From assembly GCA_009760855.2 (NCBI GenBank), contig WPIO01000173.1:161501-221500 (forward strand): a DNA stretch of 60,000 bases, given 5' to 3'. Below, in pieces: positions 45,061 through 56,335 of the stretch. The stretch is from Cristatella mucedo. Lineage: Eukaryota; Bryozoa; Phylactolaemata; Cristatellidae. Each line of letters opens with the position of its first letter. Positions within the stretch are counted from its first letter, which is position 1. The position numbers and the translations under genes are program-made. The notes under the pieces are model-generated. The model did not search any database. It was not told the origin of the DNA and saw only the letters and a program-made list of their open reading frames with translations.

Positions 45061-47721
45061 CGAGCACTGCTCACTATACGACGGTCGCACTCAGCTTAGA
45101 AAAAGTTCGAGCTTACTTCTTCGATTACGCCCTATCATCTCTGCTGCATCCCTTTGACTCTACGGGCCGACCACGCTGCTTTGCTTCGCCGATTCCCAAG
45201 CATCACCCAACCCGGAAACCTCTCTGCACCGGTCAAGCATTCAGTTCGCCAGCACATCGTCACGAGCGGCCCGCCTGCCCGCTCTCGCCTTCGACGCCTG
45301 GCTCCAGACCGCTTGAGAGCAGTTTGCGTGGAATTCGAGCATATGCTGCAGCTGGGAATAATAGAGCCGTCGGTGAGCGAGTACGCCAGTCCTCTCCATC
45401 TCGTACCCAAAAAGGACGGTGACTTGCGCCCTTGCAGTGACTACCGTGCTTTGAATTGCATCACCAAGCACGACTGTTACCCTGTACCTCTGCTAAACAA
45501 TTTTGCATCTGCTCTACGTGGCAAAGTGGTTTTCTCTAAAATCGATCTCGAGCGAGCATATCATCAAATACCCATTCATCCCGACGACGTCCCTAAAACC
45601 ACCGTAATCACGCCGTCCCGGCTATTTCAATTCAAGTGAATGAGTTTTGGCCTTGGGAATGCTGCCCAGACCTTTCAACGTTTCATCGATCAGGTAACTC
45701 GAGGGTTTAGTTTATTTTTTCCGTTCCTGGACGATCTCTTAATTGCGTCTGTCAGCGAAGCCGAGCATGCCACGCACCTAGAAGCAATTTTCCGTCGCCT
45801 TGAGGAATATGGGGTAATCATCAATCCATCTAAGTGCGTCTTCGGTGTTCCATCCCTTGATTACCTTGGACACCGTGTATCATCGGAGGGCCTCCAACCA
45901 CAGGTATCAAAGGTTGAGTCGATCGTTTCTTTCTCACTACCCGATACAGCACCAAAACTGAGTTGCTACTTAGGCATGGTCAATTTTTACCGACAATTCA
46001 TCCCGAGCTGCACTAGCTTGCTTGCGCAGCTCTAGGCGCTCAGCCCGACCAGCCCAAAAGCCTACGCCAACCTCACATGGTCTCGAGAGGACGCCTTCGA
46101 GAGCAGCAAAGTTGGGTTGACCGAGTCTACACTACTCGGCCATGCGGCGCCCGACGCACCGATTTCAATCGCGACTGACGCCTCGGACACTGCTATCGGC
46201 GCCGCTCTGCAACAGCTACTGGATGGGGCGTGGAAACCGTAAGCGTTTTTCTCTCGAAAAATCTCACCCACCGAGTCTCGCTACTCGAATTTTGACCGAG
46301 AGCTTCTCGCTATTTACTCTGTGATCCGACATTTCCGCTACTTTGTGGAAGACCGGTCTTTCTCGGGGCTCAGCGATCGTCACCCGATCGTATACACAAT
46401 CGTTTCATCATCCGATCTTTTTACATCTAGGCAGCAGCGACACTTCGCTTTCATCTCCGAATTCACTGCCGACATCCGATACTTGAAGGGTTCTGAGAAT
46501 TTTGTTGCCCACGAACTTTCACGAGCTAATGCGTTTTTTGATGCGGACGACGGTCCTATCGATTACAGCAATCTTGCCGCTGCGGAAGAGCCGGAAATCC
46601 TCACAGAACCGACTACTTCCCTGCACCTTCAACCGGTTACAATACCGACGTCGAAGGGAATCATTTTATGCGACCGTTCTAACGGCCACGATTGCTCATA
46701 CGTGCCTGCTGCCTTCCGTCGACAAATCTTCTACAAATTGAACGGACTCGCACACGCAGGAATACGAGCTACACTGCGTTTGATTGCATAGTGGTTTGTG
46801 TGGCCGAATATGAACTCCGACGTTCGCTCTTGGGCCCGAACCTGCATTGCATGCCAACGCGCCAAAGTAGCTCGGCACACTTCGACGCCCGTTGGGCAGT
46901 TTTCTAACCCATCTCGTCGATTCAGTCATGATCACGTCGACCTCGTCGGGCCGCTACTTTACTCCGACGGTGCGACCTTCTTACTTACGGTCGTCGCCCG
47001 TTTCACACACTGGCCTGAAGCATTTCCTCTGACCGACATTTCCGCTCCACCGTCTCACAAGCATTTGTCGAGGGTTCGATATCACGCTACGGCGTCCAGG
47101 CATTGCTCACTTCCGACCGAGGAGGACAATTTGAGTCATTCCTGTGGCACGAACCCAGGAAAAGCCATGGGAATACGGCATGTACAAACTACCGCTTACC
47201 ACCTGGCCGCTAACGGCATGGCAGAGCGCCTGCACCGACAGCTCAATGCAGCACTCATTGCAAGTATCCCACCACATTCATGGCGAAAGGCGCTGCCCCT
47301 CGTGCTCCTCGGAATCCGCACTGCTGAAAAACCAGACATCGGCCACTCAGCAGCCGTGCTAGTGTACGGGGAGACTCTTCGATTGCTCGGTGGTGTCTTC
47401 AGTGTGCCCGAGGCACCGGCCGGCAGCTCAGACGTAGCACTATTTGTCACGAAGCTCATAGAGCACATGCACTGCCTCCGAGCTGTACCGCCACGAAATT
47501 CGGCCCGCCCATCTTACGTTTCCTACGACCTGCAGCATTACGCCAAGATTTTTGTACGCCACGATGCTGCTCGAAGACCACTTCAGCCACCCTACGACGG
47601 CCCAGGCGTTGTGCTTGAATGGGCAGAACATTTTTTTCCGTTAACGTCGCCGGCCGTCGAATGGATCTCTCAATCGACCAGCTGAAGCCTGCATACGTGG
47701 AGAACAGCCAATATAAAAAAT
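45061..47721 (+). pseudogene. Gypsy pol: RT, RNase H and integrase, broken
   Basis: Pol of a Ty3/Gypsy LTR retrotransposon. RT: open 45154-45639 with LGIIEPSVSEYASPLHLVPK, KIDLERAYHQIPIHP and VPKTTVIT, then a TGA at 45637 before MSFGLGNAAQTFQRFIDQV and FPFLDDLLIAS (YLDD box changed to FLDD; both Asp kept). RNase H: SIATDASDTAIGAALQQ, RELLAIYSVIRHFRYF and SDRHPI. Integrase: zinc module with one His lost (LNGLAHAG), CIACQRAK, core DHVDLVGPL, SDRGGQFES and GMAERLHRQL, then FVRHDAARRPLQPPYDGP. Breaks are stops at about 46033, 46240 and 46789, paired frameshifts near 47050 and 47160, and another frameshift before the C-terminus (pol end at about 47721). No 3' LTR follows. Each enzyme acted in copying and inserting the element; none is intact here. 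Confidence 0.92.
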
Positions 47722-47950
47722 AGATCAGCTACGAATTGATTAATTTATATTTTATCACAGCAATATCTTAGTATTAGTAAGTAAGTTGAGCAATACACGT
47801 TTTTTGAAAACCCTGCCTGGCTGATGCCAGTTCGTGCAGCAGCAGCTGAGAAATATTTTTTTTCTATCCACAGTGTGAAACAGTTAATTCCGCTTGCAGA
47901 AGCGTTATAAATGTGTTCCTAATGGCGCCGCTGTAGCACAAATATATTAC
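47722..47950. other. AT-rich DNA after Gypsy pol, no 3' LTR
   Basis: A 3' LTR would be expected shortly after pol, but no sequence resembling 42150-42530 is seen here. Confidence 0.5.
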
Positions 47951-48212
47951 CCCTTCACGCCAAAATGTTCATATGAAGGCTAGAAAAGTAAATCGATTTG
48001 TTTACCTTCACCCGAAAATAACCATTTCGACACCTTCACGCTTCACGTGCGCGTGAAGTACCTCACAGCGCCTAATACCACCGTTTGTGATTATTAAAAA
48101 TTGATGAAAAACATGGAGTGACAAATATTTTTGGGATAACGATGCGGGCCGCATAGAAGACCTCTGTGGGCCAGGTTGTGGCCCGCGGGCCACGTGTTGG
48201 ACACCCCTACTG
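47950..48212 (-). mobile_element. hAT-type DNA transposon terminus
   Basis: On the minus strand the sequence starts CAGTAGGGGTGTCCAACACG followed by a run of GGCCCGCGGGCCAC and further GGCCC-rich motifs (48130-48212). This is the well-known end structure of many animal hAT elements (CAGNGGTGNCCAA then CGCGGGCC). The 8 bp after the end are tagagaga. The opposite terminus and any transposase are not seen, so this is a truncated or nonautonomous copy. The inner boundary is approximate. Confidence 0.7.
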
Positions 48213-48435
48213 TAGAGAGACCCTAAAGTTTAACATGGATCGTTTTACCACAGAGAGATCGTTAAGGTTCACACGTCGCTACTGTCGAGATCTTAAGAAT
48301 TGTTACTCACACCAGTATGACTCATGTCGCTACATAGGGTGGTAATACTTCTTTGGAATACCGGACGGGTGTAGTGGATCATGCTCAATTCAATCATGAT
48401 GGCTGATTGCAGGAAATTAGTTGGGCCGGATCAAG
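48213..48435. other. Unassigned DNA
   Basis: Short unassigned stretch with direct repeats of gagagacc/cagagagatcg type (48214-48265). No gene. Confidence 0.35.
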
Positions 48436-48580
48436 AATAATAATAATAATAATAATAATAATGCACTTAATAAAGCGCCCTCTTAGAACTTAATCTCTCT
48501 TTAGGCGCTATACATTTTCGGCAAAGGAAATGCAATTGGATGGTGAGTAAAATTATGCTTGATAAACAAACAAAATGCGC
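48436..48580 (-). mobile_element. Lineage B LINE 3' tail
   Basis: Nine inverted ATT units (48436-48462), hairpin (taaagcgccctcttagaact) and the start of the 3' UTR. Truncated after about 145 bp. Confidence 0.85.
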
Positions 48581-48654
48581 ATTTCTGTATAGAATGATAT
48601 CTATTTAATGTTTTTACGTATATAATGTATATGTATACAATTATATATGTATAG

Positions 48655-49882
48655 TAAAGTCTCTCTGCTTGCCCCGCTTGATCTTTAAGGAGAATTTATT
48701 ATTATTGTATTCAAAGTACTTATAGATCGTCTCTTGCCTGGGAATTACTAGCACTGCTCTGCAAAGTTTCAGGTCCTATTTCAGTAGGAGACTCCAGATT
48801 ATTGATGTGAACTGACAAAGATCAATCGCCGAACCACTTAAGTACGATGTACCTTATGGCTCTGACCTCGGTCTGTTCTTTTTGCAATTTATATTACCCG
48901 TCTTGCCGATGCAATCCTCGAGCAAACACAATATAACCTTTCACTTCTACGCCAATGATACTCTGTTGCACGTTTGCTTTGATCCCTCAATCCTCGCCAG
49001 TGCGTTGCATTTCCAACATACACTTGGTGCATGGATTGATGACATGAGCACATGAATGACAGCAACATTTCTTAAATTGAATTACGACGAAATCAACTTA
49101 CTTGTTATGGGTAAACCTAGCGTGATTGTAAACTAGGAATCCTGAAGCTCAAAATCGGCTCTGCAAGCTCGTTGCCTGTTAAATCTACACCTATTTGAGA
49201 TGTCCTATTCCAAAGTGACATTTCTTTAGTGACCGCCACCTCTTTGCTGCCCAGTCAAGTCTGCCTACTTTCAGCTACATAACATTGCTTAAATTTGGGC
49301 TTGTTTACACAGTGACACCACATCTAAATTGGTCCGTGCATTTGTGACACCTCTTGTTGACTATTGTAACTGACTGCTTGCTGGTCTACCTGCCTGTGCA
49401 GTCAGGTACTTAAAGTTGGTGCAAAACTCTGCAGCTATTCTCATCTATCGTGAATTTAGCAGTTGCCACATCAAATCACATCTCGCCGACTCCAGCAAAC
49501 CTATCAGAAATACTTCTAAAACATGGAAAAATCGTAGATTCCTCTGTTCTCATGCCAACCCTTTGGCCATACCAAATATGATCCTCAAAACAATCGAAAA
49601 CCGTGCCTTTTGTAGTATAATCTCAAATAGTGGAACTCACTGTCGATGCACTTCACAAACTCACCTGACAGTACGAAAAAGAATCATATAAAGCACCTTT
49701 TTATTACAGCATTTACTGGGTCTTTACGATCCGTCCTTAGTGTGCATATACCTCTATATACTTGCTGTGCCTGCTGCTTTTTGACGTTATCATCAAACAT
49801 TTGGCAATGCTTTCTGTGTAGAATATTTAAAGTGCCTAGAAAGATATGCAATTCTCTGAGGGTTCTATAACAATTTATTATT
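48655..49882 (+). mobile_element. L2-like LINE, lineage B, old copy
   Basis: Plus-strand RT remnant from gtaaagtctctctgcttgcc through a YANDTLLHVCFDPS box near 48950-48990, the post-RT region (VQNSAAILIYREFSSCHIKS at 49416) and a hairpin and tail near 49830-49880. Heavily mutated. Confidence 0.82.
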
Positions 49883-49884
49883 AA

Positions 49885-50640
49885 CAAATTCATTATTAAT
49901 TCATTTACATAGACCCTCAAGTTATACCTAAACCATTTGTTCAAACATGTTACACATACCTAAGGTTTCTAATCCACGACATTTTTGCATAAGCCGAGCA
50001 TCTTACCCTCGGGAAAAAACGGAGAGGCTTATCTTTGCAAGTTATTTGTGCCTAATGCCTTTGCCAACAGCCTGCCCTACTATCTGATATAGTCTGCATA
50101 TTTTCATCTAATAAGGATATGTATGCGAGCATCTTCCTGCAATATCAATGCTTTAGGTAAGCTACGGTGTTATTAGGATTCCCTAATGCATACGGATGCA
50201 AGAGCAGACGATTCAAATGACCAGCAGCACGTACCACCTGAAGAAGGTATCTGTATAGACTCTTATTATTGGTCTTTATTCATCTTTCATGGTTCTGCTT
50301 TTGGGCCATTATTGGTGTATTTTGTTTCCTTGTTTGACATGAGAAAGTAAATACTCATCTGTCGCAACTTGAGGTGTTGCTTAGCATGAAAACGTATGCC
50401 TGAAAAAATATTCAGGTTAAACTATGCTTAATATAGTATTGTTATAAAATCTGACCGACACTCTGACCATGGCTGCCTTGTACCATGTTCATCGCTGCAT
50501 GTGCATATACACATAAACAGTCCGGCCACTTAAGGATATGGTGACTTGGTGACTGTCATGGATGCGTTCAATCCGTACAGCACTTTAAGGCCCCTTGCTA
50601 GGAGAAGTGGTATTTCAGGCAGCTGGTGTTTAGAGCTTTA
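49885..50640. other. Unassigned DNA
   Basis: No gene or known repeat recognised. Confidence 0.35.
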
Positions 50641-50644
50641 ACTT

Positions 50645-50830
50645 ATGCATCCAATGAATAAGAGACCCACTCGTGTCCTGCCGCTAGTTGTTGGACTCTT
50701 TGTGCTGCTCTACCTCTGGGCTCCCATGATTCCTAATCGGCAGGCTGGCCCTAAAGAAACGGTCACTTTTTCTTTGCCTTTAACAAGCGTGAAAGCCCTA
50801 CTGCGTGTGCATGGCACTAGCTGCTTTTAG
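50645..50830 (+). CDS. Short ORF with signal-anchor features (weak)
   Basis: A 61-codon frame: a short basic start (MHPMNKRPTR), one hydrophobic segment of about 19 residues (VLPLVVGLFVLLYLWAPMI), then a polar stretch. This is the layout of a type II membrane protein, for example the first exon of a Golgi enzyme. No strong donor follows and no downstream exon was found. It is unlike the LINE sequence nearby. Confidence 0.25.
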   Translation: MHPMNKRPTRVLPLVVGLFVLLYLWAPMIPNRQAGPKETVTFSLPLTSVKALLRVHGTSCF

Positions 50831-51021
50831 GATTGCTTTGAGCGAAACGATGCTAACACGTTTTTTCTGGAAGCATAGTTTGTCGCAATATATATTCATT
50901 CAACAAAGGTGATGCATATGGAAAGGCATCATTTTTCGTATTTTGTGGCAGTCCTGTTTGTGTAAGACAACATCGTGTCGATAGTGATGACCGGTTCTTA
51001 GGGTTGCATATGGGTATGTAT

Positions 51022-51066
51022 GCACACACACACACACACACACACATACACACACGCACACACACC
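51022..51066 (+). repeat. CA-type microsatellite
   Basis: About 22 CA dinucleotides with two interruptions (cataca, cacgca). The long open frames on the minus strand here are products of this repeat. Confidence 0.95.
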
Positions 51067-51200
51067 CACATGCACCAGTACAGGTGGTAGTGTAAGCCAT
51101 AAAGTAAAGGAGCACCTTGTGCTATTTGAATGAGGCGGTCGAATCAGTATTCTTTTTATGCAGCTATGGCTTGGCCTCATGCTGGGAAAGATTGACATAT

Positions 51201-51347
51201 TTACTGATTTAACTGCCTCATCAGTTCAGAGGCAGTAGAGCCTTACCGACTACGTCCACTCCTTTAGGTTGACAATGAAGGAGCCCCTGCAGCAGAATTT
51301 GAACCCAGTACCTCGGCCGTGAAGAGCCCACACCTCACCTCCCGGGG
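51201..51347 (-). mobile_element. SINE-2, diverged copy
   Basis: Minus-strand tRNA-like head with a B-box-like gggttcaaattc (about 51298-51309), then a body ending in gaggcagttaaatcag, matching the SINE-2 3' end. The A-box is poorly preserved. Confidence 0.6.
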
Positions 51348-51349
51348 TG

Positions 51350-51925
51350 TTCCAGAAGGTTTTTTTAATAATGACCTCCTGCATTAGAGTAAGAAGCAGG
51401 TGAGACTAAGTCAGCCATTAAAACTTCCTGAATAGGTAGTGCAAACGCAGTATCTACGAGAAAAACTGGCAATGGCTATGAAGTCAATCTATAGCATACA
51501 TGCAAGCTCTCACGACGTTAACTCCTAGGGTCATCATCGTGCATGCCAAGCAGGGGTTCGAGCTCAACTGACTTTACCTGCTACCGTAAATTGCTATAAC
51601 TTTTACAAAACGTGCACTAGTCTAATTACGAGTCTGATTTAACGAATATCCGATTTAATCAATTACGTGGTTTCGCAGTGTCAATCTGCTAGCCTGTAAT
51701 TGACAAGCCGAACTTCAACATTTGCTGAACCTAAGCGGCCTTAGATCGAGGCTTGGGTAACCGAACCGTCCCGTCTTAGGAGGCGACCTGAAAATTGACT
51801 CCGCTGAGTATGACTTTCGCAATTCTCTATTATTCTACTTCAAGATGTACTCGTGCCTGTGTGCTTAAATATCAACCGACATTCCTGACAAGCAGTACGT
51901 TTTGGGTGTAAAAGAACCACGACGC
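51350..51925. other. Unassigned DNA
   Basis: No feature recognised. Confidence 0.35.
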
Positions 51926-51929
51926 CATG

Positions 51930-52822
51930 ACTCTCAAAATTGGCTCTGCCAGCGTATCTCCAGTTGAATCAGCTCGAAATCTAGGTGTCATATTGCAAAG
52001 CGACCTCTCGTTAGACGACCATATCAGCTCCACAGTCAAATACGACTATTTTTAGCTTCATAACATTGCTGAAATTCGGGCTTGTTTAGATAAAGATACC
52101 ACATCTAAGTTGGTCCATGCATTCGTGACATCCCGTCTCGACTTCTGCAACTCACTGCTTATTGGCCTCCCAGCATGTGCGATCAGGCGATTGCAGCTGG
52201 TGCAAAACTCGGCAGCTAGACTTGTCTGCCGTGAGCGTCGCAGTTGCCACATTACTCCACTTCTCGCCGACCTGCACTGGCTACCAGTCAAGCAACGGAT
52301 TGACTTCAAGGTTTTTGTCCCTCACTTTTAGGTCCCGTCATTCCATGGCTCCAGCCTATCTGTCAGATAAACTACCCCATCAGGCCAAGCATCGTACCAC
52401 CCGCTTTTCGGAATCCAACAGTCTACAAATACCTCGTACAAACCTCAAATCCATTGGAGAACGTGCATTTAGTTCATATGCTCCCAAACCCGGAACTCCC
52501 TCCCGACCTGCGTCAGAGCATCCCCTGACCTGACCACATTTAAAAGGAACCTAAAAACGCACCTATTTAGGACAGCATTTAGTGGTTCCCTGTAATTCGT
52601 CCTTGATGTGCTTATGCGTGCTGACACTGTGCATGCTGCCACTAACCACATTTGCATACTGACCCTGTGCATTTCACCCCTAACCATATTATCCATTTTG
52701 CTTGCTTTTCAAGCATGATTTTACTTACCATTCAATTGGATTTCACTTTACAGCAAATGTAAGGCGCCTAGAGAGAGATTAAGTTCTCTGAGGGCGCTTT
52801 ATCAAGTGAATTATTATTACTA
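51930..52822 (+). mobile_element. L2-like LINE, lineage B, post-RT to tail, young copy
   Basis: Starts within the post-RT region (LKIGSASVSPVESAR-like) and closely matches the nested copy at 43.5-44.4 kb. Open pieces at 52110-52331 (VHAFVTSRLDFCNSLLIGLP) and 52162-52533. Complete 3' UTR, hairpin and ATT tail to 52822. It ends about 150 bp before the first CARD exon. Confidence 0.92.
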
Positions 52823-52971
52823 TACACCGAGTAGTGTTTGTACCTGCCCTTCCCCAGTTATATGGTCCATAAAAAAATTTCTTGCTTGTAGTACGAAAGT
52901 ATGAAATGTGCCATTGTTAATTATTTCTCTTTAACGTCCAAAATTTTCGTTAATTTTTTATAGAATTTCAG

Positions 52972-53133
52972 TCTTCAAGACCGACGCCAGCCGTCAGTAA
53001 AATTCTGCAGGATGCTATCCGAAAGTATCATGTAGCTATAGAAACAAAACTAACCAAACCACAGTTGGATCGAGTTGCATCGTATTTGTATCAAGAGAAG
53101 ACGCTAAACTCTGATGAGGTCGACTCAATAAAG
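52972..53133 (+). CDS. CARD domain gene, exon encoding CARD N-terminal half
   Basis: A 162-base exon, 54 codons, phase 0 at both ends. It lies between an acceptor (ttttttatagaatttcag) and a donor (ATAAAG|GTAACG). The product (AVSKILQDAIRKYHVAIETK, LTKPQLDRVASYLYQEKTLN, SDEVDSIK) matches helices 1-3 of a CARD: the basic IRKxxxAI start and the LTxxE-xxxI turn. CARDs mediate homotypic assembly in apoptosis and innate immune signalling. The frame stays open past the donor for 24 codons, but the splice to 55295 gives the correct spacing of 11 residues between the SIK and ISEYL landmarks. Upstream and downstream exons were not found, so the full protein (adaptor, caspase or NLR) is unknown. Confidence 0.6.
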
Positions 53134-53134
53134 G

Positions 53135-53705
53135 TAACGGATCGAACAATTCTTAATACAATCCTCCCAAAATGTGAAGCTATATTGCAGGTTAAGCAGT
53201 GGGCTCAATGATGACTTGCTATTTTCCTGGATATAACTCTGCCTACTTCAGCAGATTCGGCCTGCTGAGTGTCGTGTGAATGGATGTATAGGCCGAGGAA
53301 CTGCTGCAGTTACTTCTGGCTGTGAAATACAAGCAAAGCTAAAAGTAGCCCTATCATTAGCCTAAAGCACGAACCTGCTTATCTGCAAAGCTATAAGTCT
53401 TAATCATCAATAAAAAAGCTAAACGAAAGCATATACATGCCTAGTAGCTTATACGCGATAATAAGTTAGTGGCCCACCTTCGTTTACATTAAATGAGGAC
53501 CACTCGTCCTGGGTGTCAATGATCCTACGGACTAAACTTTTTTGGCCGCAAAGCTGCCACAACTTTAACCCCAGCTTTCTAGTTTCGTTCTTCTTTTTGC
53601 AACAATGTATTCTATCACTATATAGTTTCAGATCTAAATGTAAATTTGAATACAGTCGGCTTTTTGATTACCTGTTCATTTAGTCAGCCTAGAAAGGCCG
53701 TCTTC
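53135..53705. other. Intron sequence, unassigned
   Basis: Left part of the presumed CARD-gene intron. No repeat recognised. Confidence 0.4.
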
Positions 53706-53707
53706 AA

Positions 53708-53995
53708 TGTAACGTGATGTATCTCCTTCTGTATTTCAACAAAGAATCAAAGACTGTTCAAGTGGTAGGCTGGTAAGTTTTATATAACTCACTCATAGCC
53801 TAAGCGGCTTTTGGTACGCCAAAATCAGAGACAGACTTCTTCTCACGCCGCAGAGAGAAAGCAAGAAGCATAGCTGAGTAATGAGAACCGTTGAGATAGT
53901 GAGTAAAACGGAAATACAGAAGCCAGAATGTTTGGAACGGATTTGCCTTAGCCAGCAGCAGAAGAGTAGTTGTCAGCATCTTCACAGCAAAAGCT
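53708..53995 (-). mobile_element. Lineage A LINE 3' end
   Basis: 3' UTR (actcatagcctaagcggctt) and ORF2 C-terminal remnant on the minus strand (the 53800-53985 frame contains FTHYLNGSHYSAMLLAFSLR). Inside the CARD-gene intron. Confidence 0.82.
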
Positions 53996-54004
53996 GTTTG
54001 TGCA

Positions 54005-54665
54005 CAGGGTTAGTAAGCTAACGTTATTAGTGGATCATGCACAGGGTCGTCGTGAATTAGCATGTAAACGACAAATCATAAGGACCTACTAAATGTAAAG
54101 ATAAATGGTTGCGATAAATAATATGTAAATAATAAATAATTAGTAAATAATTATAAATAATCGAGAAACTTTCCGTTTTCTAATGTGGTCGAGTCATGCA
54201 ATTTCGTGACGCTAGTCGGATGTAAGTTTCAGCCTTTTGTAGCAAACGAAAAAAAGCACGACCACCAAAGAATTGAGACTCGTGCAAGGTATACGATAAG
54301 ATTCAGAAAAGAAAGTGGTGCTGGGCTTAGCTTGGTTCAGAAGTTGATTAGATAGGTAAGCTAGAGCCAAAGAATGAAAAGTCCTAAAAGTGAGTGACAC
54401 AACATTTGAAGTCGATGCGTTGCTTGACTGGGAGCCAGTGTAGGTCGGAGAGAATTGATGCGAGGTGACAACTGCAAAACTTGCGACAGACAAGAATAGC
54501 TTCAGAGTTTAGCACAAGCTAAAATCTCCTGATTGCACAAGCAGATAGACCAACAAGCAGCGAATTACAGAAGTCAAGATGGGATGTCACAAAGTCAATT
54601 TGGTATTTATGGCTAAACAAGCTCGAACTTTAGTGATGCTATATAGCCGAAAGTAGCCATTTTCC
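54005..54665 (-). mobile_element. Lineage B LINE fragment
   Basis: Minus-strand 3' UTR remnant and ORF2 C-terminal region (open 54212-54493, with FRTFHSLALAYLSNQLLNQA). The tail hairpin is lost; an AT-rich TAAATAAT stretch at 54115-54160 interrupts it. Confidence 0.78.
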
Positions 54666-55294
54666 AATTTCACCTACAGATACGATAAAAGAGGGGAGTT
54701 ACTTTACCAAGATCTGCTTTTTTGATTAGCTATTAACGACCTGGAACACGTCTGACTCGTCAAAGGATACCGATTAGAGTGCTTGTACTGTTCCACAAAG
54801 TTATCTATCGCTTAGCTCTTTCGTAACTTGCTGAACTGCTCTGCTAGTTTGAGCATCGTCTTGCCATCAGAATCTCTCTGGAAACTAAGTAAGCTGTTCC
54901 ATTTCGTCCTTAAAAACCGTTTGCAACTAGTTCGGGAGAGTTTAAAGAGACCAGAGACTTCACGAAGATACAGATACAGTCATGCATTCCTGGCAAGTAC
55001 TGAGTTCGTGAGTTCCAATTGAAATTGTTTGAGCTTGAAAGCAACTACTACTTCGATAAACCGCTGTTCTTAACATTTTCGGAACAGTAACTGTTGCATA
55101 ATAATTCTTTACAACATCGTTCGGTAATTATTTTACGGTGCCTCTATCTGAATATTTAAACAGGATATGATCTTATAGCAACTTGACACGACAACGTGTT
55201 CAGACACACCCGTTAATGTATGCTAGTCAGAGAAATCTCCTGTCAAAAATCTCTGCCTTATGTTTGGCAGATTCTCATCCTGTTCCTTTTTCAG

Positions 55295-55426
55295 GCCGTG
55301 TGCATAAATAAAAGACAAGTTTCTGAAATCTCAGAATACTTACCAGCGAAGGGAGAAAAGGGAGCTGAGACATTTATTGCAGCTCTTCGGGACTGTGAAG
55401 CAACTGACCTTGTATATGAGATTGAG
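55295..55426 (+). CDS. CARD domain gene, exon encoding CARD C-terminal half
   Basis: A 132-base exon, 44 codons, phase 0 at both ends, with a strong acceptor (cctgttcctttttcag) and donor (GAG|GTGAGT). The product contains INKRQVSEISEYLPAKGEKG, then AETFIAALRDCEATDLVYEI. This is the helix 4-6 part of a CARD: the LxxxLPxKG turn and the F-xxAL-xxxxxxxL pattern. It completes the domain begun at 52972-53133; the intron between them is 2161 bp and holds inverted LINE A and LINE B pieces. An ORF reading (55220-55444) runs through both splice sites, but the spliced form fits the family better. Confidence 0.65.
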
Positions 55427-55690
55427 GTGAGTGAGCTGAAGTAACGAGCTTCCATTCGTTGATGTCACGTGATTCTTCAGCGATTGATGACTCGTGAGTC
55501 TGCAGTAAGCTAATCCAGGTAATTTTAGGGCTCATAATTTCTGGTGTTTCTAAAACGATTGAGCCTGCCTAAGTCGCATGCGATTTAGCTCTAATTGTTA
55601 AAGGGCAATTGTTTCCATCTGCAGCTCCAGTAAGTAATCGCAGACTAATCCGGCTGATTCAACTGTGAATGATAGATAAATAAATAAATC

Positions 55691-55856
55691 CTAGCTGATT
55701 AAACCACCTCTTTTTGTATAGCGACAGAAAAGCCTTTAATGGCTATCACCACAGCTTGCAGTGGCGATAAAGAATCGCCCACCGCAGGAATCGAACCCAC
55801 GACCTCGGGACCGAGGTCGTGAAAGCAACCGCCTTACCTAGTGTGCCATAACGGCT
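55691..55856 (-). mobile_element. SINE-2, best copy
   Basis: On the minus strand: A-box-like tggcacactaggtaagg (about 55834-55850), B-box ggttcgattcc (about 55788-55798), a palindromic cgacctcggtcccgaggtcg between them, then the conserved body (ttctttatcgccactgcaag) and 3' end ggtttaatcagc. About 165 nt in all. Confidence 0.82.
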
Positions 55857-55859
55857 CAC

Positions 55860-56335
55860 TCAATGATCCCAGGTGAGCCCAGCTAACTACCTGGTGTATC
55901 TGCAATTAGTAACCTCAGGTGGGTGTTCAGTTAGAGATCCCAGATGAGAGCCTATACCAGCACGACAACACATTTTCCCACGTGCTTAGTGGCGAGAATT
56001 CATTTTTAAATTGCAGCGTAATAATCCGTTTGCTTAGCACCTATAAATGACATTGTCCATTCAAAACTTAGAAACTCAAGATGAGAGGATAACTACATTT
56101 GTGTTACTTGCATGATCGTGATAAAAAATTCAAAAGCTCACAAGTAAGGCCATCGTGCTAAGCTAAACATGGTACTCCTAGCTATCGTTGGTACACAGGC
56201 GAGGTGCACTGGAACAAAAACCAAGGATGTTGACTAGGGCGAAGAGATGATTGCAGGAATAGATGTGCTTTTAGCGGTAACTAAAATGATGCCGGGTAAG
56301 TTCAGGCAGGGATCAAAGTTAGAAGCTAGCTCAAT
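55860..56335. other. Unassigned DNA
   Basis: No feature recognised. Confidence 0.35.

Noticed and set aside
45135-45471. Minus-strand ORFs opposite Gypsy pol
   Set aside because: They are antisense shadows of the RT frame.
48010-48060. cttcacgtgcgcgtgaag palindrome
   Set aside because: A short palindrome close to the hAT remnant, probably part of that element's subterminal sequence and not a separate site.
48436-48580. CRISPR-like or satellite repeat in the ATT-rich stretches
   Set aside because: ATT runs are LINE 3' tails; there are no regularly spaced repeats with unique spacers.
50853-51198. Overlapping minus-strand Cys/Val-rich ORFs
   Set aside because: They are translations of the CA microsatellite at 51022-51066.
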